Assembly (NCBI GenBank): GCA_020252485.1
Contig: JADCCX010000012.1
Coordinates: forward strand, 159,096-223,095
Source: Methylocystis sp.
GTDB taxonomy: Bacteria; Pseudomonadota; Alphaproteobacteria; Rhizobiales; Beijerinckiaceae
Direction: 5' to 3'
DNA length: 64,000 bases
Below, piece by piece: positions 38,642 through 47,534 of the stretch. The stretch's first letter is position 1; every line of letters starts with the position of its first letter. The position numbers and the translations under genes are program-made. The notes under the pieces were generated by a model. That model was not told where the DNA came from and did not search any database. It saw only the letters and a list, made by a program, of their open reading frames with translations.

Positions 38642-38855
38642 GTGCATCCGGGTTAACATGCGGGCTCCATCCCTCCCCTTGACGGGGAGGGTCGGCGGCG
38701 AAAGCCGCCGGGGAGGGGTGATCATGGGTGTGACAATGAGAAAAGCCCCCCACCCGGCCTTCCCCCGGATCAAGTCCGGGGTCCGGGCCACCCGCCCCGC
38801 AAGGGGGCGGGATGGGCGCTCGGGGAGGCAATCGCTAACCCGAGTTCAGGGCCGT
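38642..38855. repeat. Dispersed palindromic repeat, copy 2, with nested REP
   Basis: The gap 38591-38931 holds no gene. It repeats the unit at 1351-1530: outer arms CCGGGTTA and TAACCCG, the CCCTCCCC/GGGGAGGG and GGCGGC/GCCGCC stems and CCGCCCC-GCAA-GGGGGCGG. Within it, about 37 extra bases are present that copy 1 lacks, containing a hairpin CCCCGGA-TCAAG-TCCGGGG (38763-38781). Confidence 0.85.
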
Positions 38856-38931
38856 GCGTCAGGGCTTGCGCGGCTTGCGGAGCGCGGTCCCTGCCAGTAA
38901 GACCTGTCAGTCAAGCAGCGGAGTCGCCGCG

Positions 38932-39981
38932 TTGGAACATGCCTCGTCAGCTCCGCAAAGACGGCGTCTCAAGATCATTGGAACGGTGGCGAGTTTCGCC
39001 CTTTTCGCCATTTCCGTCATCGTGCTCGCCTATATCGTCAAGGAGCTGGATGCGGCCGAAATCAGAAAGGCCTTCGCGGCGGCGAGCGGCCGCCAGGTTC
39101 TCCTCGCCGTCTTCTTCGCGGCGATGAGCTATCTGATCCTGACGGGCTACGATGCGATCGGCTTCCGGCAGCTCAAGGTGAAGGTTCCCTACCGGATCAC
39201 CGCGCTGGGGTCATTCACGAGCTATGCCGTCAGCTTCACGCTGGGCTTTCCCCTGCTCACCGGGGGAACGGTCCGCTACTGGATCTATTCGGCGATCGGC
39301 GTGGGCGCGCGGCATATCGCCAGCCTCACCCTGATCGCAGGCGTCACCTTCTGGCTCGGCATGGGCGCGGTGCTCGGGCTTTGCCTGCTGCTGATGGCGG
39401 CGGAAATCGCAGAACTAAGCCGGCTGCCTATCGTCATCAACCGGTTGATCGGCATCGGACTGCTGGCCGCCATCGCCAGCTATCTCGTCTGGGTTTCGCG
39501 GCGGCCCCGGGCGCTCAATTTCCAGGGCTGGTCGATGAATCTGCCGAATCTGAAGGTCAGCCTCACCCAGCTGACGCTCGGCGCCCTCGATGTCTGCGCC
39601 GCCGGGGCCTGCCTCTATGTCCTGCTGCCGCAGGGCTACGGAATTTCTTACGGGACATTCATTGCGGCCTATGTCTTCGCCTGCATCCTGGGCATCGCGA
39701 GCCATGCGCCAGGCGGCATCGGCGTGTTCGAGGCGACGATCCTGCTGGCGCTGCCGGGAATCCCGTCCGAGCAGCTTCTAGGCTCGCTGCTGCTCTTCCG
39801 GCTCTGGTACTATATCGTACCGTTCATTCTGGCGCTGCTGCTGCTCGCCGGCCGCGAAATCATGATCCGCTCGCATTGGCTCAAGACCGATCTGGGGCTG
39901 GAGGCCGGGCGGGCCGGCCGCGAACGCCCGGATTCCCGGACGGCGGCAAGGCCGTTGGAACGCGACAATGTCGACGGATGA
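38932..39981 (+). CDS. Lysylphosphatidylglycerol synthase TM-region / UPF0104 family protein
   Basis: About 349 residues with eight hydrophobic helices, matching the MprF N-terminal flippase region (GFPLLTGGTVRYW, SHAPGGIGVFEA). The cytosolic aminoacyl-transferase domain of MprF is absent, so a lipid-flipping role is possible but lipid aminoacylation is not. TTG 38932 is preferred, because the longer ATG (38854) lies in the repeat element. The 3' end overlaps the kinase start by 14 bases. Confidence 0.82.
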   Translation: MEHASSAPQRRRLKIIGTVASFALFAISVIVLAYIVKELDAAEIRKAFAAASGRQVLLAVFFAAMSYLILTGYDAIGFRQLKVKVPYRITALGSFTSYAVSFTLGFPLLTGGTVRYWIYSAIGVGARHIASLTLIAGVTFWLGMGAVLGLCLLLMAAEIAELSRLPIVINRLIGIGLLAAIASYLVWVSRRPRALNFQGWSMNLPNLKVSLTQLTLGALDVCAAGACLYVLLPQGYGISYGTFIAAYVFACILGIASHAPGGIGVFEATILLALPGIPSEQLLGSLLLFRLWYYIVPFILALLLLAGREIMIRSHWLKTDLGLEAGRAGRERPDSRTAARPLERDNVDG

Positions 39982-40996
39982 TATCGTCAAGGCCTATCCG
40001 CATGCGGCGATCCTGACCGGGGCCGGCGATGTCGTGACGGCCTTCAACGACCCGGCGCTGCTCCTCTTTCCCTATCTCAAGGCGCAGGACCCGCTGAGCT
40101 TCGCCATCCGCGATCCGGAAATCCTGACGGCGGTGGGGGAAACAGGCCGGGACGGCCAGCTTCGCAAGCTTGAGATCCTCGAACGGCTGCCGGTGGAGCG
40201 CGCCTTCGCGGTCAGCGTGGCGAGCGTCCGCTCGGGCGGGATTCTCCTCGTTTTCGACGACCAGACGGCGAGCCGGAACCTCGAACGGATGCGGGTCGAT
40301 TTCGTCGCCAATGCGAGCCATGAGCTGCGCACGCCGCTGGCCTCGCTGCTGGGCTTCGTCGAGACCCTTAAGGGTTCGGCCCGCAACGACGCCAAGGCGC
40401 GCGACACCTTTCTCGGCATCATGGAGACCCAGGCGCGGCGCATGGCGCGGCTGATCGACGATCTCCTGTCGCTCTCGCGCATCGAACTCAACGCCCATGT
40501 GCGCCCTACCGCCATGGTCGATCTCGAGACGGTGCTCCGCCAGATGACGGATGCGATGAAGCCCCTGGCGGAGGAGCGGCGCGTGGAGCTTTCGATCCAG
40601 ACGGAGGTGCGCAGGCCGACGGTTATGGGCGACCGGGACGAATTGCTGCGGGTTTTCGAGAATCTCATCGAGAATGCGATCAAGTACGGTCAGTCGGGCG
40701 GGCGGGTGGACATCCGGCTGGAGGAGGGCCTGCCGGGCCAGCTGATCGCTTCGGTCCGCGATTATGGCCCCGGCGTGCGGCCGGAGCATCTCCCCCGGCT
40801 CACCGAAAGGTTCTACCGCGTCGATGTCGCGGCCTCGCGCGATGCGGGCGGGACGGGCCTGGGCCTCGCCATCGTTAAGCATATCGTCGCCCGCCACCGC
40901 GGACGGCTGGAGATCGAGAGCAAGCCCGGCGAGGGCAGCACGTTCCGAATCATCCTGCGATGCGCCGAACCGGCTCCTGCCGCCGGCGCCGGGTGA
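39968..40996 (+). CDS. PhoR-like sensor histidine kinase without membrane segments
   Basis: 342 residues. A PAS-like N-terminal half (1-105), then dimerisation/phosphoacceptor His118 in ASHELRTPL, N-box NLIENAIKYG, G1 DYGPGV, F-box ERFYRV and G2 GGTGLGLAI. The kinase core resembles PhoR of the phosphate regulon, but the usual N-terminal membrane helices are missing and no pst, phoU or phoB gene follows. Overlap with the membrane protein upstream suggests co-expression. The cognate regulator is unknown. Confidence 0.88.
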   Translation: MSTDDIVKAYPHAAILTGAGDVVTAFNDPALLLFPYLKAQDPLSFAIRDPEILTAVGETGRDGQLRKLEILERLPVERAFAVSVASVRSGGILLVFDDQTASRNLERMRVDFVANASHELRTPLASLLGFVETLKGSARNDAKARDTFLGIMETQARRMARLIDDLLSLSRIELNAHVRPTAMVDLETVLRQMTDAMKPLAEERRVELSIQTEVRRPTVMGDRDELLRVFENLIENAIKYGQSGGRVDIRLEEGLPGQLIASVRDYGPGVRPEHLPRLTERFYRVDVAASRDAGGTGLGLAIVKHIVARHRGRLEIESKPGEGSTFRIILRCAEPAPAAGAG

Positions 40997-41058
40997 CGGC
41001 GATACCGGCTGGCCCTGCTGTTCCCTCCGCCGGGATCATGCTCTAAACGGGAGACGCC

Positions 41059-41832
41059 ATGCGCCGCCTGCCGCCAGAACCTATTCCGGTCTACGCGCCC
41101 GTGAGCCGCCGGCTCGCCTGGGCCGGCATCGGCCTGGCGGCGCTCAGCATCGGCGCGACGCGGTTCGGCGGCATACCCTTCAACAACGGCCTGTTCCTGA
41201 TGGGGACGGCGATCCTCCTCGGCGTGCTGGCGGTCGCCTGCGCCGTCCTGGCCTTCGCCTCGATCTGGCGGACCGGGGCGCCCGGCGCCGGAATCGCCAT
41301 CCGGGGGCTGCTTCTGGCGGGCCTGCTGCTGGCCTGGCCCGCCTGGCTCGCGGCGGCGGCGATCCGCCTGCCGGTGGTCAACGAGGCGACCACCGATCCC
41401 GCCGACCCGCCGTCCTTCTCCCGGTCGCGGGCGGCGCTGGACGCCCGACAAGGCCATGTGCCCCCCGAGTTCGAACGCCGGGACGCTGATGAGAGCGCCG
41501 ATGCCGGAGCCGATTTGCGCCCCATCGTCATCGAACAGCCGGCCGAAGAAGCGATGCTGCTCGCCCAGCGCGCCGCCACCAATCTCGGCTGGCAGGTCAT
41601 TGATACGGCGAGCCCGCTTGGCCGCGCCAGCGTCGGCCGCATCGATGCCTTGGCCCGCTCGCTCATCTTCCGCTTTCCCGACGACATCACGATCCGCCTG
41701 CGCCCGGGCATTGGCGAAACCCGCATCGATCTCCGCTCTGCCTCGCGCGTCGGCCGCCATGATTTCGGGGCCAATGCCCGGCATATCCGCGACTTCGCCC
41801 GTGAGATCGAGACGCTCGCCAATGCCCGATGA
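41059..41832 (+). CDS. DUF1499 membrane protein
   Basis: 257 residues: three N-terminal hydrophobic helices (to about residue 105), a polar linker, then a C-terminal DUF1499 domain recognised by the RIDALARS and IDLRSASRVGRHDFGANARHIRDF pattern. DUF1499 proteins are widespread in alphaproteobacteria and plastids without settled function. Convergent with the metallo-hydrolase gene. Confidence 0.85.
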   Translation: MRRLPPEPIPVYAPVSRRLAWAGIGLAALSIGATRFGGIPFNNGLFLMGTAILLGVLAVACAVLAFASIWRTGAPGAGIAIRGLLLAGLLLAWPAWLAAAAIRLPVVNEATTDPADPPSFSRSRAALDARQGHVPPEFERRDADESADAGADLRPIVIEQPAEEAMLLAQRAATNLGWQVIDTASPLGRASVGRIDALARSLIFRFPDDITIRLRPGIGETRIDLRSASRVGRHDFGANARHIRDFAREIETLANAR

Positions 41833-41862
41833 TCCGGCGTCCGATGACCGCCTGTCCTGCGC

Positions 41863-42771
41863 TCAACCGCTGCGGTAATGCCCCGTGAGCGAAGGCGGCC
41901 CGTCGGTGCGGACCTGGCCTTGCGCCACCAGATCCTCGAGATGGGCGTAGACCGACAGGGCGGCCGCGCCTTTCAGTTGCGGCGCGAGGCCCTCGTAAAG
42001 CTGGTCCACCAGGGAGGGAATCTCCGCTGTCCCGGCGCGGATGGCGGCCAGAATCGAGGCTTCCCGCATGCGGCGGTGGCCCAGCAGCGCGCGCACGAAA
42101 CGGGGCGGATCGGTGACCGGCCCGCCATGGCCGGGCCAGAAGATCGCCTCCGGCCGGCCGCGGAGCTTCTCCAGCGACGCCATATAGGACGCCATTGACC
42201 CATCCGGCGGCGCGACGATGGATGTCGACCAGGCCATGACGTGATCGCCCGAGAACAGGGCGTTGTCTTCCGGCAGCGCGAAGCAGAGATGATTCATCGT
42301 GTGGCCGGGCGTTGCAAGCGCGATGAGCCGGAAGCCCGCCCCGTCCAGGCTGTCGCCCTCCTGCATAAGGCGGTCGGGCCGGTGCCCGCGGTCGGCGCTG
42401 GCATCGAGCATGGCCTGCTCCCCGGCCGCAAGGCTGCGCGCGGCCCAATGCGGCGCGCAGCCGCTGATCGGCGCGCCGGTCAGCGCCTGCAGGCGCCGCG
42501 CCCCCGGCGAATGGTCGCGATGGGTATGGGTCACCAGGATGTCGGCGACCGTTTCATCGCCCAGCGCCGCCAGCAGCGCTTCCGCCTCGCCCGCTTGGCC
42601 CGGTCCGGGATCGATGACCGCCACCCGTCCGCGTCCGGCGACATAGCAGCAGGTGCCCGTGAAGGTGAAAGGGCCGGGGTTGGGAACAACCCAGCGCCGC
42701 ACCAGCGGCGACAGGGGATAGAGCCGCCCGGGCTCGGGCCGCGACCGGTCGAAGGGAATGCCGTCCGCCAT
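41863..42771 (-). CDS. MBL-fold metallo-hydrolase (LACTB2-like)
   Basis: 302 residues with the metal-binding HTHRDH at 82-87, a later TPGHTMNH and FSGDHVM, and a C-terminal winged-helix-like region of the LACTB2 group. Such proteins include RNases and thioesterases, and substrate cannot be chosen. The start abuts the stop of the deacetylase gene upstream, so the two form an operon. Confidence 0.9.
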   Translation of the reverse strand: MADGIPFDRSRPEPGRLYPLSPLVRRWVVPNPGPFTFTGTCCYVAGRGRVAVIDPGPGQAGEAEALLAALGDETVADILVTHTHRDHSPGARRLQALTGAPISGCAPHWAARSLAAGEQAMLDASADRGHRPDRLMQEGDSLDGAGFRLIALATPGHTMNHLCFALPEDNALFSGDHVMAWSTSIVAPPDGSMASYMASLEKLRGRPEAIFWPGHGGPVTDPPRFVRALLGHRRMREASILAAIRAGTAEIPSLVDQLYEGLAPQLKGAAALSVYAHLEDLVAQGQVRTDGPPSLTGHYRSG

Positions 42772-43620
42772 TCAGGAGGCCAGCGGCCGGAGCCGCGAGA
42801 GCTCGCAGCCGGCCTTCTGCAGAATGTCGGCCGACAGATCGGCCAGCAGGAAGGCCAGCTCCTGCGGACGCGTCGCCACCACCGGATCGACCCTGCCGAG
42901 CTCGTCATCGGCTTCGCCGGGATGGCACATGACGAGGTGGCGGTTGCCGGGCGCGGCGAGATAGCTCGCGAAATCGACGCCGTAATCGCTCCGGGGATCG
43001 AAAGCGGAAAAGCCGGCGAAGCCATCGTTGGTGAGGAAGCCGGCCTTGCGGGCGGCGCCGGCGAAGCCGCTGGTCAGGCCGCCGACCGCCAGCGCCTTGT
43101 GCATGTTGCGCCCGCGCTTGACGATCCGCGCCAGGGAATCGGAAGGATCGCGCAGCCAGGGCCGGGAGCCTTTGGCATAACGCCGGCCCAGCACCTGGAA
43201 CAGCGCCTTGCGGATTCCGGGCAGCCCATGGACATGCTGGTGGCCATCGATGAAATCGGGCCGGACATCCATCGCCTGCTCGAAAGCGTCGAGCTGCGCG
43301 TCGATTTCCGCCGCGATTTCGTCAACCGGGAGCCGCAGGGCAAGCGCTGCCTTGGTGATTTCGCCCACCTGCGGGAAGCGGCCGGCTGCGGCGAAGAGCG
43401 GCATGCGCGTCAACGGCGCGCCGAGCGTCAGGTTGAGGTGCACGCCGAGATCGGCATGGCCCTGGAAGCCCCGCAGCGCATGCGACCAGCCCTTCCAATG
43501 CGGCCGGTTCGTCATGGCCCCGGTTCCCGAGATGCGTTCGTGCTCCATGAGCCGCAGGATTCCGCGCGAGACCCCTGCGGTGATGGCGTAATCGTCGGCG
43601 ATGAGCGTGATGAGGGTCAA
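42772..43620 (-). CDS. ChbG/HpnK-family carbohydrate deacetylase
   Basis: 282 residues of the YdjC fold. Metal/catalytic motifs are ADDYAIT (Asp9, Asp10), GVHLNLT and DGHQHVHGLP. Members remove acetyl groups from N-acetyl sugars (ChbG on chito-oligosaccharides, HpnK in hopanoid tailoring). Here it diverges from a GT2 glycosyltransferase, a pairing common for lipid-linked sugar modification, which suggests an envelope substrate. The start ATG is at 43620. Confidence 0.88.
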   Translation of the reverse strand: MTLITLIADDYAITAGVSRGILRLMEHERISGTGAMTNRPHWKGWSHALRGFQGHADLGVHLNLTLGAPLTRMPLFAAAGRFPQVGEITKAALALRLPVDEIAAEIDAQLDAFEQAMDVRPDFIDGHQHVHGLPGIRKALFQVLGRRYAKGSRPWLRDPSDSLARIVKRGRNMHKALAVGGLTSGFAGAARKAGFLTNDGFAGFSAFDPRSDYGVDFASYLAAPGNRHLVMCHPGEADDELGRVDPVVATRPQELAFLLADLSADILQKAGCELSRLRPLAS

Positions 43621-43691
43621 AAGGGGCGCCAGTTCGCTTTGCGGGTTCCGTTCAGTTTATGGACAGCCGAGGCGGTGTTAAAGGGGGCATC

Positions 43692-44732
43692 ATGCCCGAT
43701 GAAGCTTCTTTTCCCAAACCGTCTCTTGCTTCGCCGCCCGAGCTGACCGTGGTGATTCCGGTCTTCAACGAAGAGGCGAACGCCCCGTTGATCGCGGGCC
43801 GGCTTACGGCGGTTCTGCAAGGCTGCGTCGCGTCCCATGAACTGCTCTTCATCGACGACGGCAGCCGGGATGGCACGCTCGCTGTGATCCGGGACCTCGC
43901 GCAGAAGGACGGCCGCATCCGCTGCCTCTCCTTCAGCCGCAACTTCGGCAAGGACGTGGCGCTGGCGGCGGGGCTGGATCACGCCAGGGGCGATGCCGTG
44001 GTGATGATCGACGCGGATCTGCAGCATCCGCCGGAATCTATTCCCGCGCTCGTCGCCAAATGGCGGGAGGGGTTCGATATGGTCTATGGCCAGCGAACCG
44101 ACCGGACGGCCGATGGCAAGCTCTATTCCCGCTTCGCAAGGCGCTTCTACGAAGTCTTCCAGCGTTTCGGCGAGGTGCCGCTGCCGGAAGGAGCAGGCGA
44201 TTTCCGTCTGATTTCCCGCCGTGTCGTCGAACAGCTCAGGCGCATGCCCGAGCGCGCCAGATTCTCGAAGGGCCTTTACGCCTGGGTGGGCTTCCGCCAG
44301 ACCGGGGTGCCTTATGAGGTCGCGCCGCGCGCCCATGGCGAGACCAAATGGAACTATGCGAAGCTCTTCCGCTTCGCCTTCGACGGCCTGACCTCGTTCT
44401 CGACCGTTCCGCTGCGGCTTGCGACCTACACCGGGGTGGCCATTTCGGTTTTGGCCTTCCTCTACGCCTTCGTCACAATTCTGCGCACGCTGGTGTTCGG
44501 CGCGGATGTGCCCGGCTTTCCGTCGATCATCGTCTCGGTGATGTTCTTCTCGGGCATCCAGCTGATCTTCCTCGGCATCATCGGGGAGTATATCGGACGC
44601 ATTTTCGCGGAGGTTAAGGAGCGGCCGCTCTATATCGTGGCGGAGGAATTGGGCGGCGGGCCATTGCCGGCTGCTGCTCCAGGCACGAAAACCGGCGCGC
44701 CGCGCGTGCGTTCCTCTGCTAAACGCAGTTGA
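43692..44732 (+). CDS. GT2 glycosyltransferase, polyprenyl-phosphate type
   Basis: 346 residues from ATG 43692, preceded by AAGGGGGC. A GT-A domain with VVIPVFNEEANA, DDGSRDGT and the metal-binding DADLQHP (107-113), then two C-terminal membrane helices, as in GtrB/DPM1/ArnC proteins that load a sugar on undecaprenyl phosphate. Its stop overlaps the murJ start (TGATG). The neighbouring deacetylase and flippase suggest a lipid-linked sugar route; the donor sugar is unknown. Confidence 0.9.
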   Translation: MPDEASFPKPSLASPPELTVVIPVFNEEANAPLIAGRLTAVLQGCVASHELLFIDDGSRDGTLAVIRDLAQKDGRIRCLSFSRNFGKDVALAAGLDHARGDAVVMIDADLQHPPESIPALVAKWREGFDMVYGQRTDRTADGKLYSRFARRFYEVFQRFGEVPLPEGAGDFRLISRRVVEQLRRMPERARFSKGLYAWVGFRQTGVPYEVAPRAHGETKWNYAKLFRFAFDGLTSFSTVPLRLATYTGVAISVLAFLYAFVTILRTLVFGADVPGFPSIIVSVMFFSGIQLIFLGIIGEYIGRIFAEVKERPLYIVAEELGGGPLPAAAPGTKTGAPRVRSSAKRS

Positions 44733-46285
44733 TGCTTGGTTCGATTCTCTCCGTCGGCGCCTGGACGCTGCTTTCGCGGATCACGGGGTTCGCCCGCGAT
44801 ATCGTGATGGCGGCGGTGCTCGGCGCCGGCGGCCTGATGGACGTCTTCGCCGTCGCCTTCCGGCTGCCCAATCATTTCCGCGCCATTTTCGGCGAGGGCG
44901 CCTTCAATGCCGCTTTCGTGCCGGCCTTTACCCGCATCCGGACACAGGATGGAACGGCTGCGGCGAATCTGTTCCAGGGCCGCATTCTGTCGCTGCTGCT
45001 GATCTCGCAGGTGATCGTGCTGCTGCTGGCGCTGCTCTTCACGCCGGCCGTCATCCAGCTTCTCGCGCCGGGCTTCAGCGCCAATCCGCAGAAATTCGCG
45101 CTCGCTGTCGAGGTGACGCGGATCACCTTTCCCTATCTCACCCTGATCACGCTGGTCACGCTCTGGTCCGGCGCCCTCAATGCCACGGGCCGCTTCGCCG
45201 TCGCGGCAGGCGCGCCGATCCTGCTCAATCTTTCGCTGCTCGCCTTCGTGCAGCTCGCCTTCCTGTTTCCCACACCCGCCCATGCGGCAGGCTGGGGCGT
45301 CTTCACCGCCGGCGTTCTGGAGGCGGGCCTGCTGGCCGCGGCGGCCTGGCGCGCCGGCGTCCTCGCCGCGCCGCTGATGCCGACGCTGTCGGAGGATGTG
45401 CGGCGCTTCTTCAAGGCGTTCCTGCCAGCCGTGATCGGCTCGGCCGGCGTGCAGATCGCCATGTTCGCCGATACGATTCTGGCGACGCTGCTGCCGGAAG
45501 GCTCCGCCTCCGCGCTTTATTTCGCCGACCGGATCTACCAGCTGCCGCTGGGCGTCATCGCCATCGCCGCCGGCACCGTTCTGCTGCCCGTCATGTCCAA
45601 GCGGATTGCGGCGGAGGATTTCGCTGGCGCCTATGATGCGCAGAACCGCACGCTCGCGTTGACGCTGCTGCTGGCCGCGCCCTTCTGGGTGGCGACGCTC
45701 CTGATCCCCGAATTGATCATCGGCGCCGTCTTTCAGCGCGGCGCCTTCCAGGAGGAAGCGGTGCGGGTCGCGGCGCAGGTGCTGGCGGCCTATGGCGTCG
45801 GGCTCATCGCTGCGGTCTCCATCCGCTCGATCGTCGCGAGCTTCCTCGCCCGCGGGGACACGGCGACGCCGATGATCGTGTCACTGGTTTCGGTGGCGCT
45901 CAATGTCGGCCTCAAACTGCTGTTGGTGGAACGCTTCGGCGTCATGGGACTGGCGCTGGCGACGGCGCTGGGCGCCACGCTCAATCTGGCGGCCCTGGTC
46001 TGGATCGCCGACAACCGCCGCTGGATCGAGCCGGATGGGACTTTTGCCCGCGCTGTCGCCTGCGCGGGCGTCGCGGCGGGCGCTCTGGCAGGAACCATCC
46101 TGCTCACCTATCCGTTGATCGATAGCTGGTTCGGCGGTTTGCGTTTCGGCAAGGAGGTGAGGCTCGTCGCGCATGGGCTGACGGGTGGCATTGTCTATGG
46201 CGCTGCGGCGCTCGCCATGATGCTGATCACCGGCCTCTCGCTCAGGCGCGGGGGGCGCGCGTCAGCGCAGCGGAAAGGCGCGTAG
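44732..46285 (+). CDS. murJ: Lipid II flippase MurJ (MOP superfamily)
   Basis: 517 residues in about 14 helices. The N-terminus is canonical for MurJ: SRITGFARD with Arg16 and Arg22, PNHFRAIFGEGAFNAAFVPAF with Arg50. Moves lipid II to the outer face for peptidoglycan synthesis. The ATG overlaps the GT2 stop, which is unusual because alphaproteobacterial murJ usually lies near glnD/mutS. It may be the main MurJ relocated, or a paralogue moving the GT2 product. Confidence 0.9.
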   Translation: MLGSILSVGAWTLLSRITGFARDIVMAAVLGAGGLMDVFAVAFRLPNHFRAIFGEGAFNAAFVPAFTRIRTQDGTAAANLFQGRILSLLLISQVIVLLLALLFTPAVIQLLAPGFSANPQKFALAVEVTRITFPYLTLITLVTLWSGALNATGRFAVAAGAPILLNLSLLAFVQLAFLFPTPAHAAGWGVFTAGVLEAGLLAAAAWRAGVLAAPLMPTLSEDVRRFFKAFLPAVIGSAGVQIAMFADTILATLLPEGSASALYFADRIYQLPLGVIAIAAGTVLLPVMSKRIAAEDFAGAYDAQNRTLALTLLLAAPFWVATLLIPELIIGAVFQRGAFQEEAVRVAAQVLAAYGVGLIAAVSIRSIVASFLARGDTATPMIVSLVSVALNVGLKLLLVERFGVMGLALATALGATLNLAALVWIADNRRWIEPDGTFARAVACAGVAAGALAGTILLTYPLIDSWFGGLRFGKEVRLVAHGLTGGIVYGAAALAMMLITGLSLRRGGRASAQRKGA

Positions 46286-46327
46286 CCGCGCGTCTGGCCG
46301 ACAGCAGCCTGAGGGCGGAGAAAAACG

Positions 46328-47530
46328 ATGGCGGGCATTGCCATTATCGGCGGCGGGCCGGCAGGTCTGGCGGCGGCCGAAAAACTCGCCGCGCTGGGTC
46401 ACGGCGTGACGCTCTATGAGCGGATGCCAAGCCTCGGGCGCAAGTTCCTCCTCGCCGGCCGCGGCGGCCTGAACCTGACGCATAGCGAACCGCTCGCGGC
46501 TTTCCTGACACGCTACGGTTCGGCTGGCGAACGTCTGGCTCCCCTGATCCGGGCCTGGGATCCGGCGGCGCTGAGATCCTGGGCGGAGGGGCTTGGCGAG
46601 GAGACCTTCACCGGCTCCAGCGGCCGCGTCTTCCCGCGCTCCTTCAAGACTTCGCCCTTGCTGCGCGCCTGGCTGCGGCGGCTGGCGGATCAGGGCGTCA
46701 CCATGCGTCCCGGCCATCGCTGGGAGGGCTGGGACGAGACCGGCGCGCTCTCCTTCCGCACAGGCGATGGCGCCGCTTCCGCCATGCCGGACGCCACGCT
46801 TCTGGCGCTTGGCGGCGCGAGCTGGCCGCGGCTCGGCTCCGATGCGTCATGGGTGCCTTTTCTCACCGCTCGGGGCATCGCGATCACGCCGCTCCGCCCG
46901 TCCAACATGGGCTTTAAGGTTCCATGGTCGCTGTATTTCGCCAGCCGCCATACCGGCAGTCCCCTGAAGCGCATCGCCTTGACCTTCGGCGACCGGAGCG
47001 TTCGCGGCGAAGCGATGATCACTGACGAGGGCATCGAGGGCGGCGCGATCTATGCGCTCTCGGCCGTGATCCGCGAGGCGGTCGCCACGGCGGGGCATGC
47101 CATGCTGACGATCGATCTTTGTCCCGATGCCGAAGCCCGAAGCCTCGCCGAACGGCTGGCGGAGCCGCGCAAGGGCGAGAGCCTCGCCAATGTCCTGCGC
47201 AAGCGGCTCGGCCTGTCGCCCGCGCAGATCGGATTGCTGCACGAGGCTGATCGCGGCGCTGCGGCATTGCCGCCGCCGGACCTTGCTGCGCTGATCAAGG
47301 CCGTGCCCGTCACCATCACCGGCGTCCAGTCCATCGACAGGGCGATCTCGACGGCCGGAGGCATCGCGCTGGCGGAGCTTGACGACAACCTTATGCTCAG
47401 GAAGCGGCCCGGCGTCTTCGCCGCCGGCGAGATGCTTGATTGGGAGGCGCCGACGGGCGGCTATCTTCTGCAGGCCTGCTTCGCAACGGGTATCGCGGCC
47501 GCAAACGGCATCGACCGCTATCTCCGCTGA
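46328..47530 (+). CDS. HI0933-like flavoprotein (TIGR03862 type)
   Basis: 400 residues. N-terminal FAD loop GGGPAGLAAAEKLA, the conserved GRKFLLAGRGGLNLTHSE of the HI0933/BaiN family, and the C-terminal GEMLDWEAPTGGYLLQACFATG. Predicted cytoplasmic NAD(P)/FAD oxidoreductase; substrate unknown. It follows murJ after 42 bases and may be on the same transcript. Confidence 0.88.
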   Translation: MAGIAIIGGGPAGLAAAEKLAALGHGVTLYERMPSLGRKFLLAGRGGLNLTHSEPLAAFLTRYGSAGERLAPLIRAWDPAALRSWAEGLGEETFTGSSGRVFPRSFKTSPLLRAWLRRLADQGVTMRPGHRWEGWDETGALSFRTGDGAASAMPDATLLALGGASWPRLGSDASWVPFLTARGIAITPLRPSNMGFKVPWSLYFASRHTGSPLKRIALTFGDRSVRGEAMITDEGIEGGAIYALSAVIREAVATAGHAMLTIDLCPDAEARSLAERLAEPRKGESLANVLRKRLGLSPAQIGLLHEADRGAAALPPPDLAALIKAVPVTITGVQSIDRAISTAGGIALAELDDNLMLRKRPGVFAAGEMLDWEAPTGGYLLQACFATGIAAANGIDRYLR

Positions 47531-47534
47531 CGGC

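Noticed and set aside
41034..41046. ATCATGCTCTAAA, with related TAGAGCAT words near 1554 and 22374
   Set aside because: Short words of this kind are frequent at Rhizobiales gene boundaries. Three partial matches are too little to define a site.
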